64,000 nt of DNA from Gordonia aichiensis NBRC 108223. GTDB taxonomy: Bacteria > Actinomycetota > Actinomycetes > Mycobacteriales > Mycobacteriaceae. The notes below the pieces were generated by a model. It was not told where the DNA came from and searched no databases. It worked only from the letters and a program-made list of their open reading frames with translations. The stretch is from assembly GCF_000332975.1 (NCBI RefSeq), contig NZ_BANR01000003.1:248001-312000 (forward strand). The letters are read 5' to 3'. The translations under genes and the position numbers were made by a program. Within the stretch, counting starts at the first letter, position 1. Each line of letters starts with the position of its first letter. This document shows, piece by piece, positions 18,015 to 25,807 of this stretch.

Positions 18015-19184
18015 CTAGGAGAACGCGGTGCGCAGGAACTCGTCCCACGCCGCCCACTGTGCGGCGTTCATCTCCGTATGAGAACCGGTACCGAGGACAG
18101 TTCGATGATCGACTCCGTTGGCGGTGAAATCGGCCTCGAGTTTGGCGTGCAGCGGAGAGGGGACGGTGAGGTCGAGCGCGTTGAACAGCAACAGCGTCGG
18201 CCTGGTGTAACCCGACGTCGGCACAGCCATGTATCGGTTGAGAGAGGCGCGCAGCGCCGGTGATCCCAGCGGTTTGGCGAGCAGGCTGCCGAATGCCGTC
18301 CCCGCGGGCACCTCGGGTGCCGGGCATCCGTTGCCGACCTTGTCGACGAGACTGCGGCCGTACGGCGACAGGTAACTGTTGACGTCGACGCCGGGGTCGG
18401 CCACGCGATTGCCCGCGAGAACCCCGAGCAGGTAACCGTATGCCTTCTCCAACACGGCGGGAGCCGGCGGCACGTACGGGCCGAGGAAGGCCATCACCTT
18501 CTCGACATCGGACTCGGGATCGACCGCGATGGCGCCGCGGAAGTCGGAAGGCTTGCCGTACCGGCTCTGCAGGTGCGCAGTGGCGAGAGCGGCGTGCCCG
18601 CCCTGAGACGGACCCGCCACGGCCCACTTCTGCGCCAGACGTGGTTCGACGCTGCGCGCGGCGTTCAGCAGGTCGATGGTGGCCGCGCCCTCGCTGTTGA
18701 TGTCGAGGTAGGGATGGACGCCGGTGTGGAAGCGTCCGAGTCCCACGTAGTCGGGCGCAACGACCGCGTAGCCCGAGGACAACAGACGGGAGACGAACCT
18801 GTCCGGCTTGGCGTCCGCATTGCTCTGGCCCCCGCAGCCCGGCCCGTAACCGGAGGTGCCGTGGGTGTAGGCCACAACGGGCCAGCCTCCCGCGGGTGGT
18901 GTGCCTGCAGGCAGCAGCAGGCCGCCACTGGCAGGTACGGCCTTGCCGTCGGCGCCGCGCGTCCAGTAGTCGATGGCGACGCCGTGGGCGGCGCCACGCC
19001 ACCCGTCCGGGCGGGGCTGTGTGTCGATGATCGTTCCGGCGGTACCGGATTCGGTCGCGGCGGGTGCTGCAGCGGTGGGTGCTTGAGCAGGGGGAGCGGC
19101 GTCGGCGAGCGGCGCCGTCAACGCCAGGCTCAGCGTAGCGGTGGCCGCGGCGAGCGCCGCTCTGGTGGATACGGCGACTCTCAC
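18015..19184 (-). CDS. Secreted lipase-family alpha/beta hydrolase
   Basis: A 389-residue exported hydrolase resembling the secretory lipase (LIP) family. A signal peptide (about 1-29, ending PLADAAP) and an Ala/Pro-rich linker precede the catalytic domain. Landmarks are VVAYTHGTSGYGPGC (oxyanion region), the DYVGLG motif, the nucleophile elbow GPSQGGHAAL, and a late Asp/His region (NALDLTVP; GTGSHTEMN). GTG 19184 was chosen because TCCGGAGG lies 8 nt upstream. Two near-identical palindromes lie about 60-130 nt upstream. It neighbours mftR, which suggests a link to acyl substrates, but the substrate is unknown. Confidence 0.85.
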   Translation of the reverse strand: MRVAVSTRAALAAATATLSLALTAPLADAAPPAQAPTAAAPAATESGTAGTIIDTQPRPDGWRGAAHGVAIDYWTRGADGKAVPASGGLLLPAGTPPAGGWPVVAYTHGTSGYGPGCGGQSNADAKPDRFVSRLLSSGYAVVAPDYVGLGRFHTGVHPYLDINSEGAATIDLLNAARSVEPRLAQKWAVAGPSQGGHAALATAHLQSRYGKPSDFRGAIAVDPESDVEKVMAFLGPYVPPAPAVLEKAYGYLLGVLAGNRVADPGVDVNSYLSPYGRSLVDKVGNGCPAPEVPAGTAFGSLLAKPLGSPALRASLNRYMAVPTSGYTRPTLLLFNALDLTVPSPLHAKLEADFTANGVDHRTVLGTGSHTEMNAAQWAAWDEFLRTAFS

Positions 19185-19246
19185 GACTGCAACCTCCGGA
19201 AGAACGGTGAATTGTTAGGCCAGCGCAGAATACGTCGACCGTGTCG

Positions 19247-19264
19247 CAGAAACACGTGTTTCTG
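19247..19264. promoter_or_regulatory. 18-bp perfect palindrome upstream of the lipase
   Basis: CAGAAACACGTGTTTCTG is perfectly symmetric and lies 63-80 nt upstream of the lipase GTG and 64 nt downstream of the mftR stop. It looks like a TetR-family operator. Its AAC-N4-GTT spacing differs from the KstR AAC-N2-GTT. Confidence 0.65.
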
Positions 19265-19296
19265 ACAGATGCACGCGAAGCTTTGGTCGCGTCCGT

Positions 19297-19314
19297 CAGA
19301 AACACGTGTATTTG
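19297..19314. promoter_or_regulatory. Second copy of the palindrome upstream of the lipase
   Basis: CAGAAACACGTGTATTTG matches the copy at 19247-19264 at 16 of 18 positions, with both changes in the second arm. The two centres are 50 bp apart, close to five helical turns, so two bound dimers would sit on the same DNA face. Confidence 0.6.
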
Positions 19315-19327
19315 CGCAGGGTGTTGC

Positions 19328-19954
19328 TCAGTGCAGCGCGCCCAGGCCGTCGGCGAGAGTCGCGCAGCCCGACACGATCAGCGCGTTCAGGTCGGAGTCG
19401 GGGTGTGCGAGCCACTGCTCGTACGCGGCGAGGGTGGTGCCCAGGCACATCCAGCCGATGGTCTGCGGCACGTGCTCTTCGACGTCGAGTCCCATTCTGC
19501 GGGCGCAGAATTCGGCAACCACCTGACGCCACTCGGCGTACATCAACATGGAATATGCCTGCAGTGCGGGTACTCCGAGGAGCAGGGCCATGCGGCGACG
19601 ATGGTGTTCGAGATAGTCGTCGTCGACGGCGTTGAAGGACACGAGGGCGTCGGTCAACGCCTGTGCAATAGGGAGGTCTGCGGGGATCTCCGAGAGCAGT
19701 GTGCGCATCTCGTCGAGGTGGGCGTCGAAATCGCCCCAGCAGATCGCATTCTTCGACGGGTAGTAGCGGAACAGTGTGCGTCTCGCGATGCCTGCGGCGT
19801 CGGCGATGTCGTCGACGCTGGTGTTCTCGAAGCCCGCCTCGGTGAACATGTCGATGGCGATGGTGCTGATCTCATCTCGGGTGGTGATGGGCCTGCGGCC
19901 GGGCGATGCCGAGGATCTGTGCTGCGTCGAGGTGACGGGGTCCGAAGGGTTCAT
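19328..19954 (-). CDS. mftR: Mycofactocin system TetR regulator MftR
   Basis: A 208-residue TetR regulator adjacent and divergent to mftA, the standard position of MftR. The HTH is ISTIAIDMFTEAGFENTSVDDIADAAGIARRTLFRYYPSKNAICW. The following FDAHLDEMRTLL and the C-terminal TIGWMCLGTTLAAYEQWL resemble MftR proteins. MftR is known to repress the mft operon and respond to long-chain acyl-CoA. The start is ATG 19954, with GGACAG about 6 nt upstream, or GTG 19960. The 110-nt gap to mftA holds the shared promoter and operator candidates. Confidence 0.88.
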   Translation of the reverse strand: MNPSDPVTSTQHRSSASPGRRPITTRDEISTIAIDMFTEAGFENTSVDDIADAAGIARRTLFRYYPSKNAICWGDFDAHLDEMRTLLSEIPADLPIAQALTDALVSFNAVDDDYLEHHRRRMALLLGVPALQAYSMLMYAEWRQVVAEFCARRMGLDVEEHVPQTIGWMCLGTTLAAYEQWLAHPDSDLNALIVSGCATLADGLGALH

Positions 19955-19990
19955 CCTCACCTGTCCATCTGGCTAGTTTCCGCGTTCGGG

Positions 19991-20019
19991 TGTTTTCCTG
20001 CACCCGGTGCCATTATAGT
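19991..20019 (+). promoter_or_regulatory. Predicted mftA promoter
   Basis: TGTTTT (19991-19996) and TATAGT (20014-20019) are separated by 17 bp, about 45 nt upstream of the mftA ATG. The -10 box is strong for this G+C-rich genome; the -35 box is weak, as in many actinobacterial promoters. Confidence 0.55.
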
Positions 20020-20024
20020 GTTGC

Positions 20025-20038
20025 GTGATCCACTTCAC
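20025..20038. promoter_or_regulatory. Candidate MftR operator in the mftA leader
   Basis: GTGATCCACTTCAC has perfect GTGA/TCAC arms around a 6-nt centre and lies just downstream of the predicted -10 box, where a bound repressor would block transcription. Twelve bases of it (GTGATCCACTTC) recur in the P450 operator at 8508-8529. Confidence 0.5.
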
Positions 20039-20064
20039 TTCACCAACACAAGGAGGTTTGGATC

Positions 20065-20199
20065 ATGGCAGATCAGTCAGCCAAGTCTGCTCAGGACGTG
20101 TCGGCCACCACCGGGATTCCGGCGGATGTCGACGCTGAGCTCGTGGGCGAATCGCTCGTCGAAGAGGTCTCGATCGACGGGATGTGCGGGGTCTACTGA
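20065..20199 (+). CDS. mftA: Mycofactocin precursor peptide MftA
   Basis: A 44-residue precursor peptide ending in the diagnostic IDGMCGVY; the last Val-Tyr is what MftC decarboxylates and crosslinks to start the cofactor. The N-terminal part is an acidic leader ([14 protein letters not shown]) recognised by MftB. A strong AGGAGG lies 8 nt before the ATG. The stop overlaps the mftB start (TGATG), coupling their translation. The product is the redox cofactor mycofactocin, used by alcohol and other SDR dehydrogenases in the cytoplasm. Length and terminal motif leave little doubt. Confidence 0.97.
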   Translation: MADQSAKSAQDVSATTGIPADVDAELVGESLVEEVSIDGMCGVY

Positions 20200-20618
20200 T
20201 GTCCGCACCGACATCGCTTCCGGTCACCGGTGGTCGCGACGCGGCCACCGGTGATCCGGTCGCCTCCCAGACCGCCCCAGCGTCCAGCACCGACACAGCG
20301 TCCGCTACCGGGTCAGGGCCCGCCACCGACTCGTCGTCGATACGTGAGGCTTTCGATTCGACGCAGGCGTGGCAGCTCAATCCCAAGGTCGCACTGCGTC
20401 CCGAGCCGTTCGGTGCGCTGCTGTACCACTTCGGGACGCGCAAGCTCTCGTTCCTCAAGAATCTCACGGTGGTCGGCATCGTCGAATCCCTGCGCGATCA
20501 TGACAGCGCCGACGACGCGCTCGCGGCAGCGGGTATCGACACCGCCCAGCGTCCGCTCTATGTACAGGCGCTCGACGCGCTCGCCGCGTCGGAGATGATC
20601 TGTCGTCGCGCAGCCTGA
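20199..20618 (+). CDS. mftB: Mycofactocin peptide chaperone MftB
   Basis: A 139-residue protein. The C-terminal about 90 residues form the PqqD-like recognition domain that hands MftA to MftC: AWQLNPKVALRPEPFGALLYHF, then TRKLSFLKNLTVVGIVESL. The first about 48 residues are a low-complexity Ser/Thr/Ala/Asp-rich extension, longer than I would expect for the family. The ATG at 20199 shares a base with the mftA stop. A later start is possible but no better in-frame ATG is visible before the domain. Confidence 0.93.
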   Translation: MSAPTSLPVTGGRDAATGDPVASQTAPASSTDTASATGSGPATDSSSIREAFDSTQAWQLNPKVALRPEPFGALLYHFGTRKLSFLKNLTVVGIVESLRDHDSADDALAAAGIDTAQRPLYVQALDALAASEMICRRAA

Positions 20619-20708
20619 GCAGGAGCCGGGCATCGGTAGGAGTCAGCCCCCTCGCGACCGTTCGTCCGCGCACGCTCCCTCGTCCACAGCAAGCTTCAAG
20701 GAGTTCCC

Positions 20709-21989
20709 ATGACGACACTCGAGTTGCCCCCAACCGCAACCGAACTCGCAGCCACGTCCGCGGTGGCGACGTCTGCCGCGCCGCCCAAGGTCGGGCGCCT
20801 CGTCGACCAGTTCGAGAAAGGTCTCGACGCACCGATCTGCCTCACCTGGGAGCTGACGTACGCGTGCAACCTGGCCTGTGTGCACTGCCTGTCGTCGTCC
20901 GGCAAGCGTGATCCGCGTGAGCTCTCGACCGAGCAGTGCAAGGCGATCATCGACGAGTTGCAGCGCATGCAGGTGTTCTACGTGAACATCGGCGGCGGCG
21001 AACCGACCGTTCGCTCCGATTTCTGGGAACTCGTCGACTACGCCACCAGTCATCAGGTGGGAGTCAAGTTCTCCACCAATGGTTTACGGATCGACAAGGC
21101 GGTCGCGCAGCGTCTGGCGGCTTCGGATTACGTCGACGTGCAGATCTCGCTCGACGGCGCCACCGCAGAGGTCAACGACGCCGTGCGCGGTCCCGGCTCG
21201 TTCGACATGGCGGTACGTGCGCTCGAGAACCTCTCGGAGGCCGGGTTCCGTGACGCGAAGATCAGCGTCGTGATGACCCGCCAGAATGTCGCACAGCTCG
21301 ACGAGTTCAAGGCACTTGCCGATCGCTACGGCGCCACGCTGCGGATCACCCGGCTGCGTCCCTCCGGCCGTGGCGCCGACGTCTGGGATGATCTGCACCC
21401 GCTGCCGTCGCAGCAGCGTGAACTCTACGAATGGCTTGTGGCACACGGCGAGAACGTGCTCACCGGCGACTCGTTCTTCCATTTGTCCGCGTTCGGTTCA
21501 GGAAACGGCGGAGGACTCCCCGGACTCAACCTGTGCGGTGCCGGTCGCGTCGTCTGTCTCATCGATCCGGTCGGGGACGTCTACGCGTGCCCGTTCGCGA
21601 TCCACGAGAACTTCCTCGCGGGAAACATCGTGTCCGACGGTGGCTTCTCTGAGATCTGGCAGAACTCCGAGCTGTTCACCGAACTGCGTGAGCCGCAGAA
21701 CGCCGGAGCGTGTACCAAGTGCGCCCACTTCGACGCCTGCCGCGGCGGTTGCATGGCAGCCAAGTTCTTCACCGGACTACCGCTCGCGGGACCCGACCCC
21801 GAATGTGTGCAGGGCTTCGGTGAGGAGTTGCTGGCAGGCGAACGAACCACACCGACTGCGAACAAGGATCATTCGCGCGGAACCCCGCTCACGCTGATGA
21901 CCAGACAGCCCGACGGGGACCTCGCCCCGGTCGGCGGCCCGCCGTCGAAGAACTGCGACGAGAACCCGCTCGCCGGGTTCACGCTCTGA
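20709..21989 (+). CDS. mftC: Mycofactocin radical SAM maturase MftC
   Basis: A 426-residue radical SAM enzyme. MftC oxidatively decarboxylates the C-terminal Tyr of MftA and then forms a Val-Tyr carbon-carbon bond. The CxxxCxxC cluster site is Cys53, Cys57 and Cys60 (ACNLACVHC). The SPASM region near the C-terminus contains the auxiliary cluster cysteines: LNLCGAG, DVYACPFA, CTKCAHFDACRGGC and PEC. AAGGAG precedes the ATG by about 7 nt. A 90-nt gap separates it from mftB. Confidence 0.97.
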   Translation: MTTLELPPTATELAATSAVATSAAPPKVGRLVDQFEKGLDAPICLTWELTYACNLACVHCLSSSGKRDPRELSTEQCKAIIDELQRMQVFYVNIGGGEPTVRSDFWELVDYATSHQVGVKFSTNGLRIDKAVAQRLAASDYVDVQISLDGATAEVNDAVRGPGSFDMAVRALENLSEAGFRDAKISVVMTRQNVAQLDEFKALADRYGATLRITRLRPSGRGADVWDDLHPLPSQQRELYEWLVAHGENVLTGDSFFHLSAFGSGNGGGLPGLNLCGAGRVVCLIDPVGDVYACPFAIHENFLAGNIVSDGGFSEIWQNSELFTELREPQNAGACTKCAHFDACRGGCMAAKFFTGLPLAGPDPECVQGFGEELLAGERTTPTANKDHSRGTPLTLMTRQPDGDLAPVGGPPSKNCDENPLAGFTL

Positions 21990-22080
21990 CAACCCAACAC
22001 GAGCACGTGCACCGCCCGGTCAGACACCGGGCTTGTCCGAACGTGCCCGCGGCAGAATGAAATAGGTAGGAACAGACACC

Positions 22081-23283
22081 ATGGTCACCAATCCCTGGGC
22101 GCGTAACCCCTGGTTCGAGACCGTCCACGAGGCGCAGCGTCGAGCGAAGAAGCGACTGCCCAAGTCGGTCTACTCGTCGTTGATCGCCGGCACGCAGGGC
22201 GGCCACACCACCCGCGACAACGTCGAGGCGTTCGACGAGATCGAGTACACGCCGCACGTCGTGGGGGCGCAGCCCGATCGCGAACTGTCGACGACGGTGA
22301 TGGGGCAGGACCTGTCGTTTCCGGTGATGATCTCGCCGACGGGCGTGCAGGCCGTCGACCCCGACGGCGAGGTCGCGGTGGCGCGGGCTGCCGCCGCTCG
22401 GGGCACCGCAATGGGGTTGAGCAGCTTCGCCTCTCATCCGATCGAAGAGGTCACCGCGGTCAACGACAAGATCTTCTTCCAGATCTACTGGCTCGGTTCC
22501 CGCGACGACATCCTCGCCCGTGCGATGCGTGCGAAAGAGGCCGGCGCCAAGGGACTCATCGTGACCACCGACTGGGTGTTCAACATCGGTCGTGACTGGG
22601 GTAGCCCGGAGATCCCGGAGAAGGTCGACTTCAAGGCGTTGCTGCGTCTCGCACCCGAGATCGCGGTCAAGCCGCGATACGCGCTCGACTGGATCCAGGA
22701 CGGCAAGATCATCATCCCCGACCTCACCGCGCCCAACGTCTCCAAGGGCAAGGGTCAGCCCGGCCCGACCTTCTTCGGTGCCTACGGCGAGTGGATGAAC
22801 ACCCCGCCGCCCACCTGGGACGATCTGCAGTGGCTCCGCGAGCAGTGGGGCGGACCGTTCATGGTCAAGGGCGTCACGCGACTCGACGACGCCAAGCGCG
22901 CTGTCGACATCGGTGCAACCGCGCTCTCGGTGTCCAACCACGGCGGCAACAACCTCGACGGCACCCCCGCCACCATCCGACTCCTGCCGGGTATCGCCGA
23001 CGCCGTCGGCGACCAGATCGAGGTGCTCCTCGACGGTGGCATCCGACGCGGCAGCGACGTCGCCAAGGCCGTCGCCCTGGGCGCCCGTGCGGTGATGATC
23101 GGCCGCGCATACCTCTGGGGACTCGCCGCGAACGGCCAGGCGGGCGTCGAGAACGTCCTCGACCTGCTCCGCATGGGACTCGACGGTGTCGTGATGGGCT
23201 TGGGCCACAAGAGCGTTCACGAGCTGTCGCGTGATGATCTGATCATCCCCGACGGCTTCGAGCGGTCGTTCGGCGACGCCTGA
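22081..23283 (+). CDS. mftD: Mycofactocin FMN-dependent oxidase MftD
   Basis: A 400-residue protein of the lactate-dehydrogenase/glycolate-oxidase type TIM barrel. MftD oxidatively deaminates the cyclised dipeptide to give premycofactocin, the redox-active core. FMN-binding and active-site segments are visible: MISPTGVQA, FFQIYW, LSVSNHGGNNLDG with the catalytic His, LLDGGIRRGSDVAKA and ARAVMIGRAYLWG. TAGGAACAGACACC precedes the ATG. A 14-bp-stem terminator begins 3 nt after the stop, so mftABCD is a separate transcription unit from mftEFG here. Confidence 0.96.
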   Translation: MVTNPWARNPWFETVHEAQRRAKKRLPKSVYSSLIAGTQGGHTTRDNVEAFDEIEYTPHVVGAQPDRELSTTVMGQDLSFPVMISPTGVQAVDPDGEVAVARAAAARGTAMGLSSFASHPIEEVTAVNDKIFFQIYWLGSRDDILARAMRAKEAGAKGLIVTTDWVFNIGRDWGSPEIPEKVDFKALLRLAPEIAVKPRYALDWIQDGKIIIPDLTAPNVSKGKGQPGPTFFGAYGEWMNTPPPTWDDLQWLREQWGGPFMVKGVTRLDDAKRAVDIGATALSVSNHGGNNLDGTPATIRLLPGIADAVGDQIEVLLDGGIRRGSDVAKAVALGARAVMIGRAYLWGLAANGQAGVENVLDLLRMGLDGVVMGLGHKSVHELSRDDLIIPDGFERSFGDA

Positions 23284-23286
23284 ACC

Positions 23287-23326
23287 CGCAGAGCGCACGG
23301 CCGCGATGTCGACCGTGCGCTCTGCG
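23287..23326 (+). terminator. Terminator after mftD
   Basis: A perfect 14-bp stem (CGCAGAGCGCACGG at 23287-23300 with CCGTGCGCTCTGCG at 23313-23326) and a 12-nt loop start 3 nt after the mftD stop. It may also end the converging SDR transcript. Confidence 0.85.
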
Positions 23327-23385
23327 GCGTCGACTGTGCGTCGCTCAGCGTCGATCGTACGTTTCGGGGTGTCGAGTGGCGCGCA

Positions 23386-23522
23386 GAAAGTGGGGAAAGG
23401 ACTCTTCCGCGGGTTTTGGGCGCTCCCGCTGGAAGTAGCGCGCGGAAACGTACGAAAGTAGGGGAAGGGATTCTTCCGCGGGTTTTGGGCGCTTCGCCTA
23501 GAAGTAGCGCGCGGAAACGTAC
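23386..23522. repeat. Two-copy 68/69-bp tandem repeat in the mftD-SDR convergent region
   Basis: Unit 1 (23386-23453, 68 bp) and unit 2 (23454-23522, 69 bp) share long identical blocks, including TTCCGCGGGTTTTGGGCGCT and GAAGTAGCGCGCGGAAACGT. A third start (GAAAC) follows. The units differ at several scattered positions, so the duplication is not recent. No gene fits this 240-nt gap, and it lies between two gene ends. Confidence 0.85.
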
Positions 23523-23567
23523 GAAACTAGCGGATAGGTACTGCCGCGGGAGCGAATCCCGGTGCCG

Positions 23568-24383
23568 TCAGACCTTCGAGTTGCCCATGTCGATCTGGAA
23601 CTGCGCGCCGGTGACGGCGCGGGCGGCGGGCGACGTCAGGTACAGCACTGCGTCGGTGATGTCGTCGGTGGAGGCGACGGGGAAGTGGTCCATCATCGAG
23701 ATGAAGTAGCGCGTGTACTCGCCCATCTCGAAGATCCGCATGGCTGAGGTGTCCGCGACGCCCATCGGGGTGTCGACCGCGTACGGATGCACGGAATTGA
23801 CGCGAATGTTCTTGGGCGCCAACTCTTTCGACGTTGTCTGCGCCAGTCCGGTCAGCGCGTACTTCGACGCAGAGTATGCGGCCTGCATCGGCATGGCCTT
23901 GAGGCCCGCGACCGACGAGATGACCACGATCGACCGGTTGTCGGCCTCGGTTGCCAGCAGTGCGGGAATGGTGGCGCGCAGCGTCTTCCACGTACCCGTC
24001 ACGTTGACGTCGAGAACATCGGTGAACTGCTGCTCTGGCAGCTCCCACGTGAATCCCCATGACAGGATGCCCGCGTTGGCGACGACGTGGTCGAGTCGGC
24101 CGAACTGCTCGACACCGTCGGCGACGAGTTGCTCCTGGAAGGCCAGATCACGCGTATCACCCTGCCGGGCAAGGATTTTACCGCCGACTTCTTCGACGAG
24201 CCGCACGGTCTCGGCGAGGTCGGCCTCGGTTGCCGCGGGGTAGGTGATGTAGTCGGCGACGGTATCGGCGATGTCGAGGCCGATGATCGACGCGCCCTCA
24301 CGCGCGAAACGGATGGCGTGGTTGCGGCCCTGACCGCGCGCGATACCCGTGATGTAGACGACTGTGCCGTCGAACTGTCCCAT
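23568..24383 (-). CDS. Mycofactocin-coupled SDR family oxidoreductase
   Basis: A 271-residue short-chain dehydrogenase of the subgroup that holds its NAD tightly and uses mycofactocin as external electron acceptor. The nucleotide-binding motif TGIARGQGRNHAIR, with an insert after TGI, is typical of this subgroup. NAG is at ANAGILSWG, and the catalytic Ser, Tyr and Lys lie in VVISSVAGL and AAYSASKYALTG. A perfect KstR-type box lies 10 nt upstream of the ATG. An SDR of this type also accompanies the mft genes in M. tuberculosis. The alcohol substrate is unknown; the operator points to a sterol intermediate. Confidence 0.93.
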   Translation of the reverse strand: MGQFDGTVVYITGIARGQGRNHAIRFAREGASIIGLDIADTVADYITYPAATEADLAETVRLVEEVGGKILARQGDTRDLAFQEQLVADGVEQFGRLDHVVANAGILSWGFTWELPEQQFTDVLDVNVTGTWKTLRATIPALLATEADNRSIVVISSVAGLKAMPMQAAYSASKYALTGLAQTTSKELAPKNIRVNSVHPYAVDTPMGVADTSAMRIFEMGEYTRYFISMMDHFPVASTDDITDAVLYLTSPAARAVTGAQFQIDMGNSKV

Positions 24384-24392
24384 GGGCAGAAC

Positions 24393-24406
24393 TGTAACAC
24401 GTTCTA
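24393..24406. promoter_or_regulatory. Perfect KstR-type operator before the SDR
   Basis: TGTAACACGTTCTA fits T-NN-AAC-NN-GTT-NN-A at every fixed position. It lies 10-23 nt upstream of the SDR ATG, in the 52-nt gap between the racemase stop and the SDR start, and so would control the SDR separately from the racemase. Confidence 0.75.
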
Positions 24407-24435
24407 GTTATTGCACGCGGCCAGTCCGGTCGGGT

Positions 24436-25587
24436 TCAGTCCGTCCACACCGCGGCGGCGTCGACGGCTTCGCGGTCGGGTCCCCGCGGAGTGGACGGAG
24501 CCGTACGAGAGAAGCGCGGGGCCGCCTGCGCCTGGCGCACACCGTCGATCTCCACGAGGTTGGCGCGGGCGGACATGTGCGGATCGTCGGGCGCCTCGGC
24601 GAACGTGAGGACCGGCGAGACACAGGCATCGGTGCCCTCGAAGACCTTCGCCCACTCGTCGCGGGTCCGTGAGGCGAACGTCTCGGTGAAGATCTCCCTC
24701 AGACGAGGCCACTCGGCGACGTCGTTCTGTCCGGGCAGATCGGCATCGGTCAGGCCGAGGCCGCGCAGCAGCTCCGCGTAGAACTGCGGCTCGATGGCTC
24801 CGACGGCCATGTACCTGCCGTCCGACGTCTCGTAGACCTCGTAATAGGGCGCACCGGTGTCGAGCATGTTGGTGCCGCGTTCGTCGCTCCACAAACCGGT
24901 TCCGCGGAAAGCCCAGATCATCTGTCCCAGAACGGATGCGCCGTCGACCATGGCGGCGTCGACCACCTGTCCGCGTCCCGACGACGCTCGCTCGACGAGT
25001 GCCGAGAGCACGCCCATGACCAGGAACATCGATCCGCCACCGAAATCGCCGACGAGATTCATCGGAGGAACCGGGCGTTCACCTGCGCGACCGATCGCAT
25101 GCAGCATGCCGGTGAGTGAGATGTAGTTGATGTCGTGGCCCGCCTGCGGCGCGCGCGGACCGGTCTGGCCCCAGCCGGTCATCCGCCCGTAGACCAGTCG
25201 CTCGTTGACAGCCTCGAGGTCGGAGGGGCCGAACCCGAGGCGCTCCATGACGCCGGGACGAAAACCCTCGAGAAGTACATCGGCCTTCCCGATGAGACGC
25301 ATGATCTGCTCTCGATCAGCAGGGTCTTTGAGGTTGGCCTCGACGACACGCCGTCCGCGAAGGAGTGCATCGGCATTACGGGCGGGATCGGGGAGCTGTC
25401 CCGGACGCTGGATTCTGACCACATCGGCACCGAGATCGGCGAGCATCATCGCCGCGTGCGGACCCGGCCCGATGCCCGCGAACTCGACGACCCGTATCCC
25501 GTTCAGCGGACCACCTGTACCAACGCTTTTCGACGATGCGCCAGTGCCCGACCCGTCGGCCGTGTCGGAGGTCGACGATGCGCTCAT
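24436..25587 (-). CDS. Alpha-methylacyl-CoA racemase (CaiB/BaiF family)
   Basis: A 383-residue class III CoA-transferase-fold protein. His151 and Asp182-region residues support racemase identity: [11 protein letters not shown] carries H151 and [11 protein letters not shown] carries D181, a spacing of 30 as in mycobacterial MCR (H126/D156). The N-terminal [30 protein letters not shown] is the CoA-binding start. These enzymes invert 2-methylacyl-CoA esters, for example those from sterol side chains or branched fatty acids. GGGAGGAACTCC precedes ATG 25587, so the longer upstream frame is rejected. It is followed by the mycofactocin SDR. Confidence 0.9.
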   Translation of the reverse strand: MSASSTSDTADGSGTGASSKSVGTGGPLNGIRVVEFAGIGPGPHAAMMLADLGADVVRIQRPGQLPDPARNADALLRGRRVVEANLKDPADREQIMRLIGKADVLLEGFRPGVMERLGFGPSDLEAVNERLVYGRMTGWGQTGPRAPQAGHDINYISLTGMLHAIGRAGERPVPPMNLVGDFGGGSMFLVMGVLSALVERASSGRGQVVDAAMVDGASVLGQMIWAFRGTGLWSDERGTNMLDTGAPYYEVYETSDGRYMAVGAIEPQFYAELLRGLGLTDADLPGQNDVAEWPRLREIFTETFASRTRDEWAKVFEGTDACVSPVLTFAEAPDDPHMSARANLVEIDGVRQAQAAPRFSRTAPSTPRGPDREAVDAAAVWTD

Positions 25588-25664
25588 GGAGTTCCTCCCG
25601 CTCGAAGTGGTGCGGCCGACCCGTGTGGCGGCCGTCACGTCCACGCATCAGCATGCCATACCGA

Positions 25665-25721
25665 GCGATCGTTCGGCTGCGCCGGGGGCGATCGTTCGGC
25701 TCCGCCGGGGGCGATCATTCG
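25665..25721. repeat. 23-bp tandem repeat with palindromic core, racemase-mftE intergenic region
   Basis: Two 23-bp copies (25665-25687 and 25688-25710, differing at one or two positions) and an 11-bp partial copy (25711-25721). Each begins GCGATCGTTCGG; the first lies within the near-palindrome CGAGCGATCGTTCG. They sit between divergent promoters of the racemase and mftE, 78-134 nt upstream of their starts. Confidence 0.75.
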
Positions 25722-25807
25722 ACCTCGTCGTGGTACGCGAAGAAATAGGTACACAAAGTTTTCCCCGGCGGTTACCTCACGCGCTGCACATCGGTAAAGT
25801 CGACCCA

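Noticed and set aside
17947..19305. 452-codon reverse-strand frame over the lipase
   Set aside because: Same strand but another frame; low-complexity Arg-rich product, while the lipase frame has signal peptide, nucleophile elbow and ribosome site.
23416..23709. 97-codon frame with a duplicated peptide segment
   Set aside because: The repeated peptide only reflects the tandem DNA repeat, and the frame runs antisense into the SDR.
25665..25721. CRISPR-like array
   Set aside because: Units are directly adjacent with no spacers, and no cas genes are nearby.
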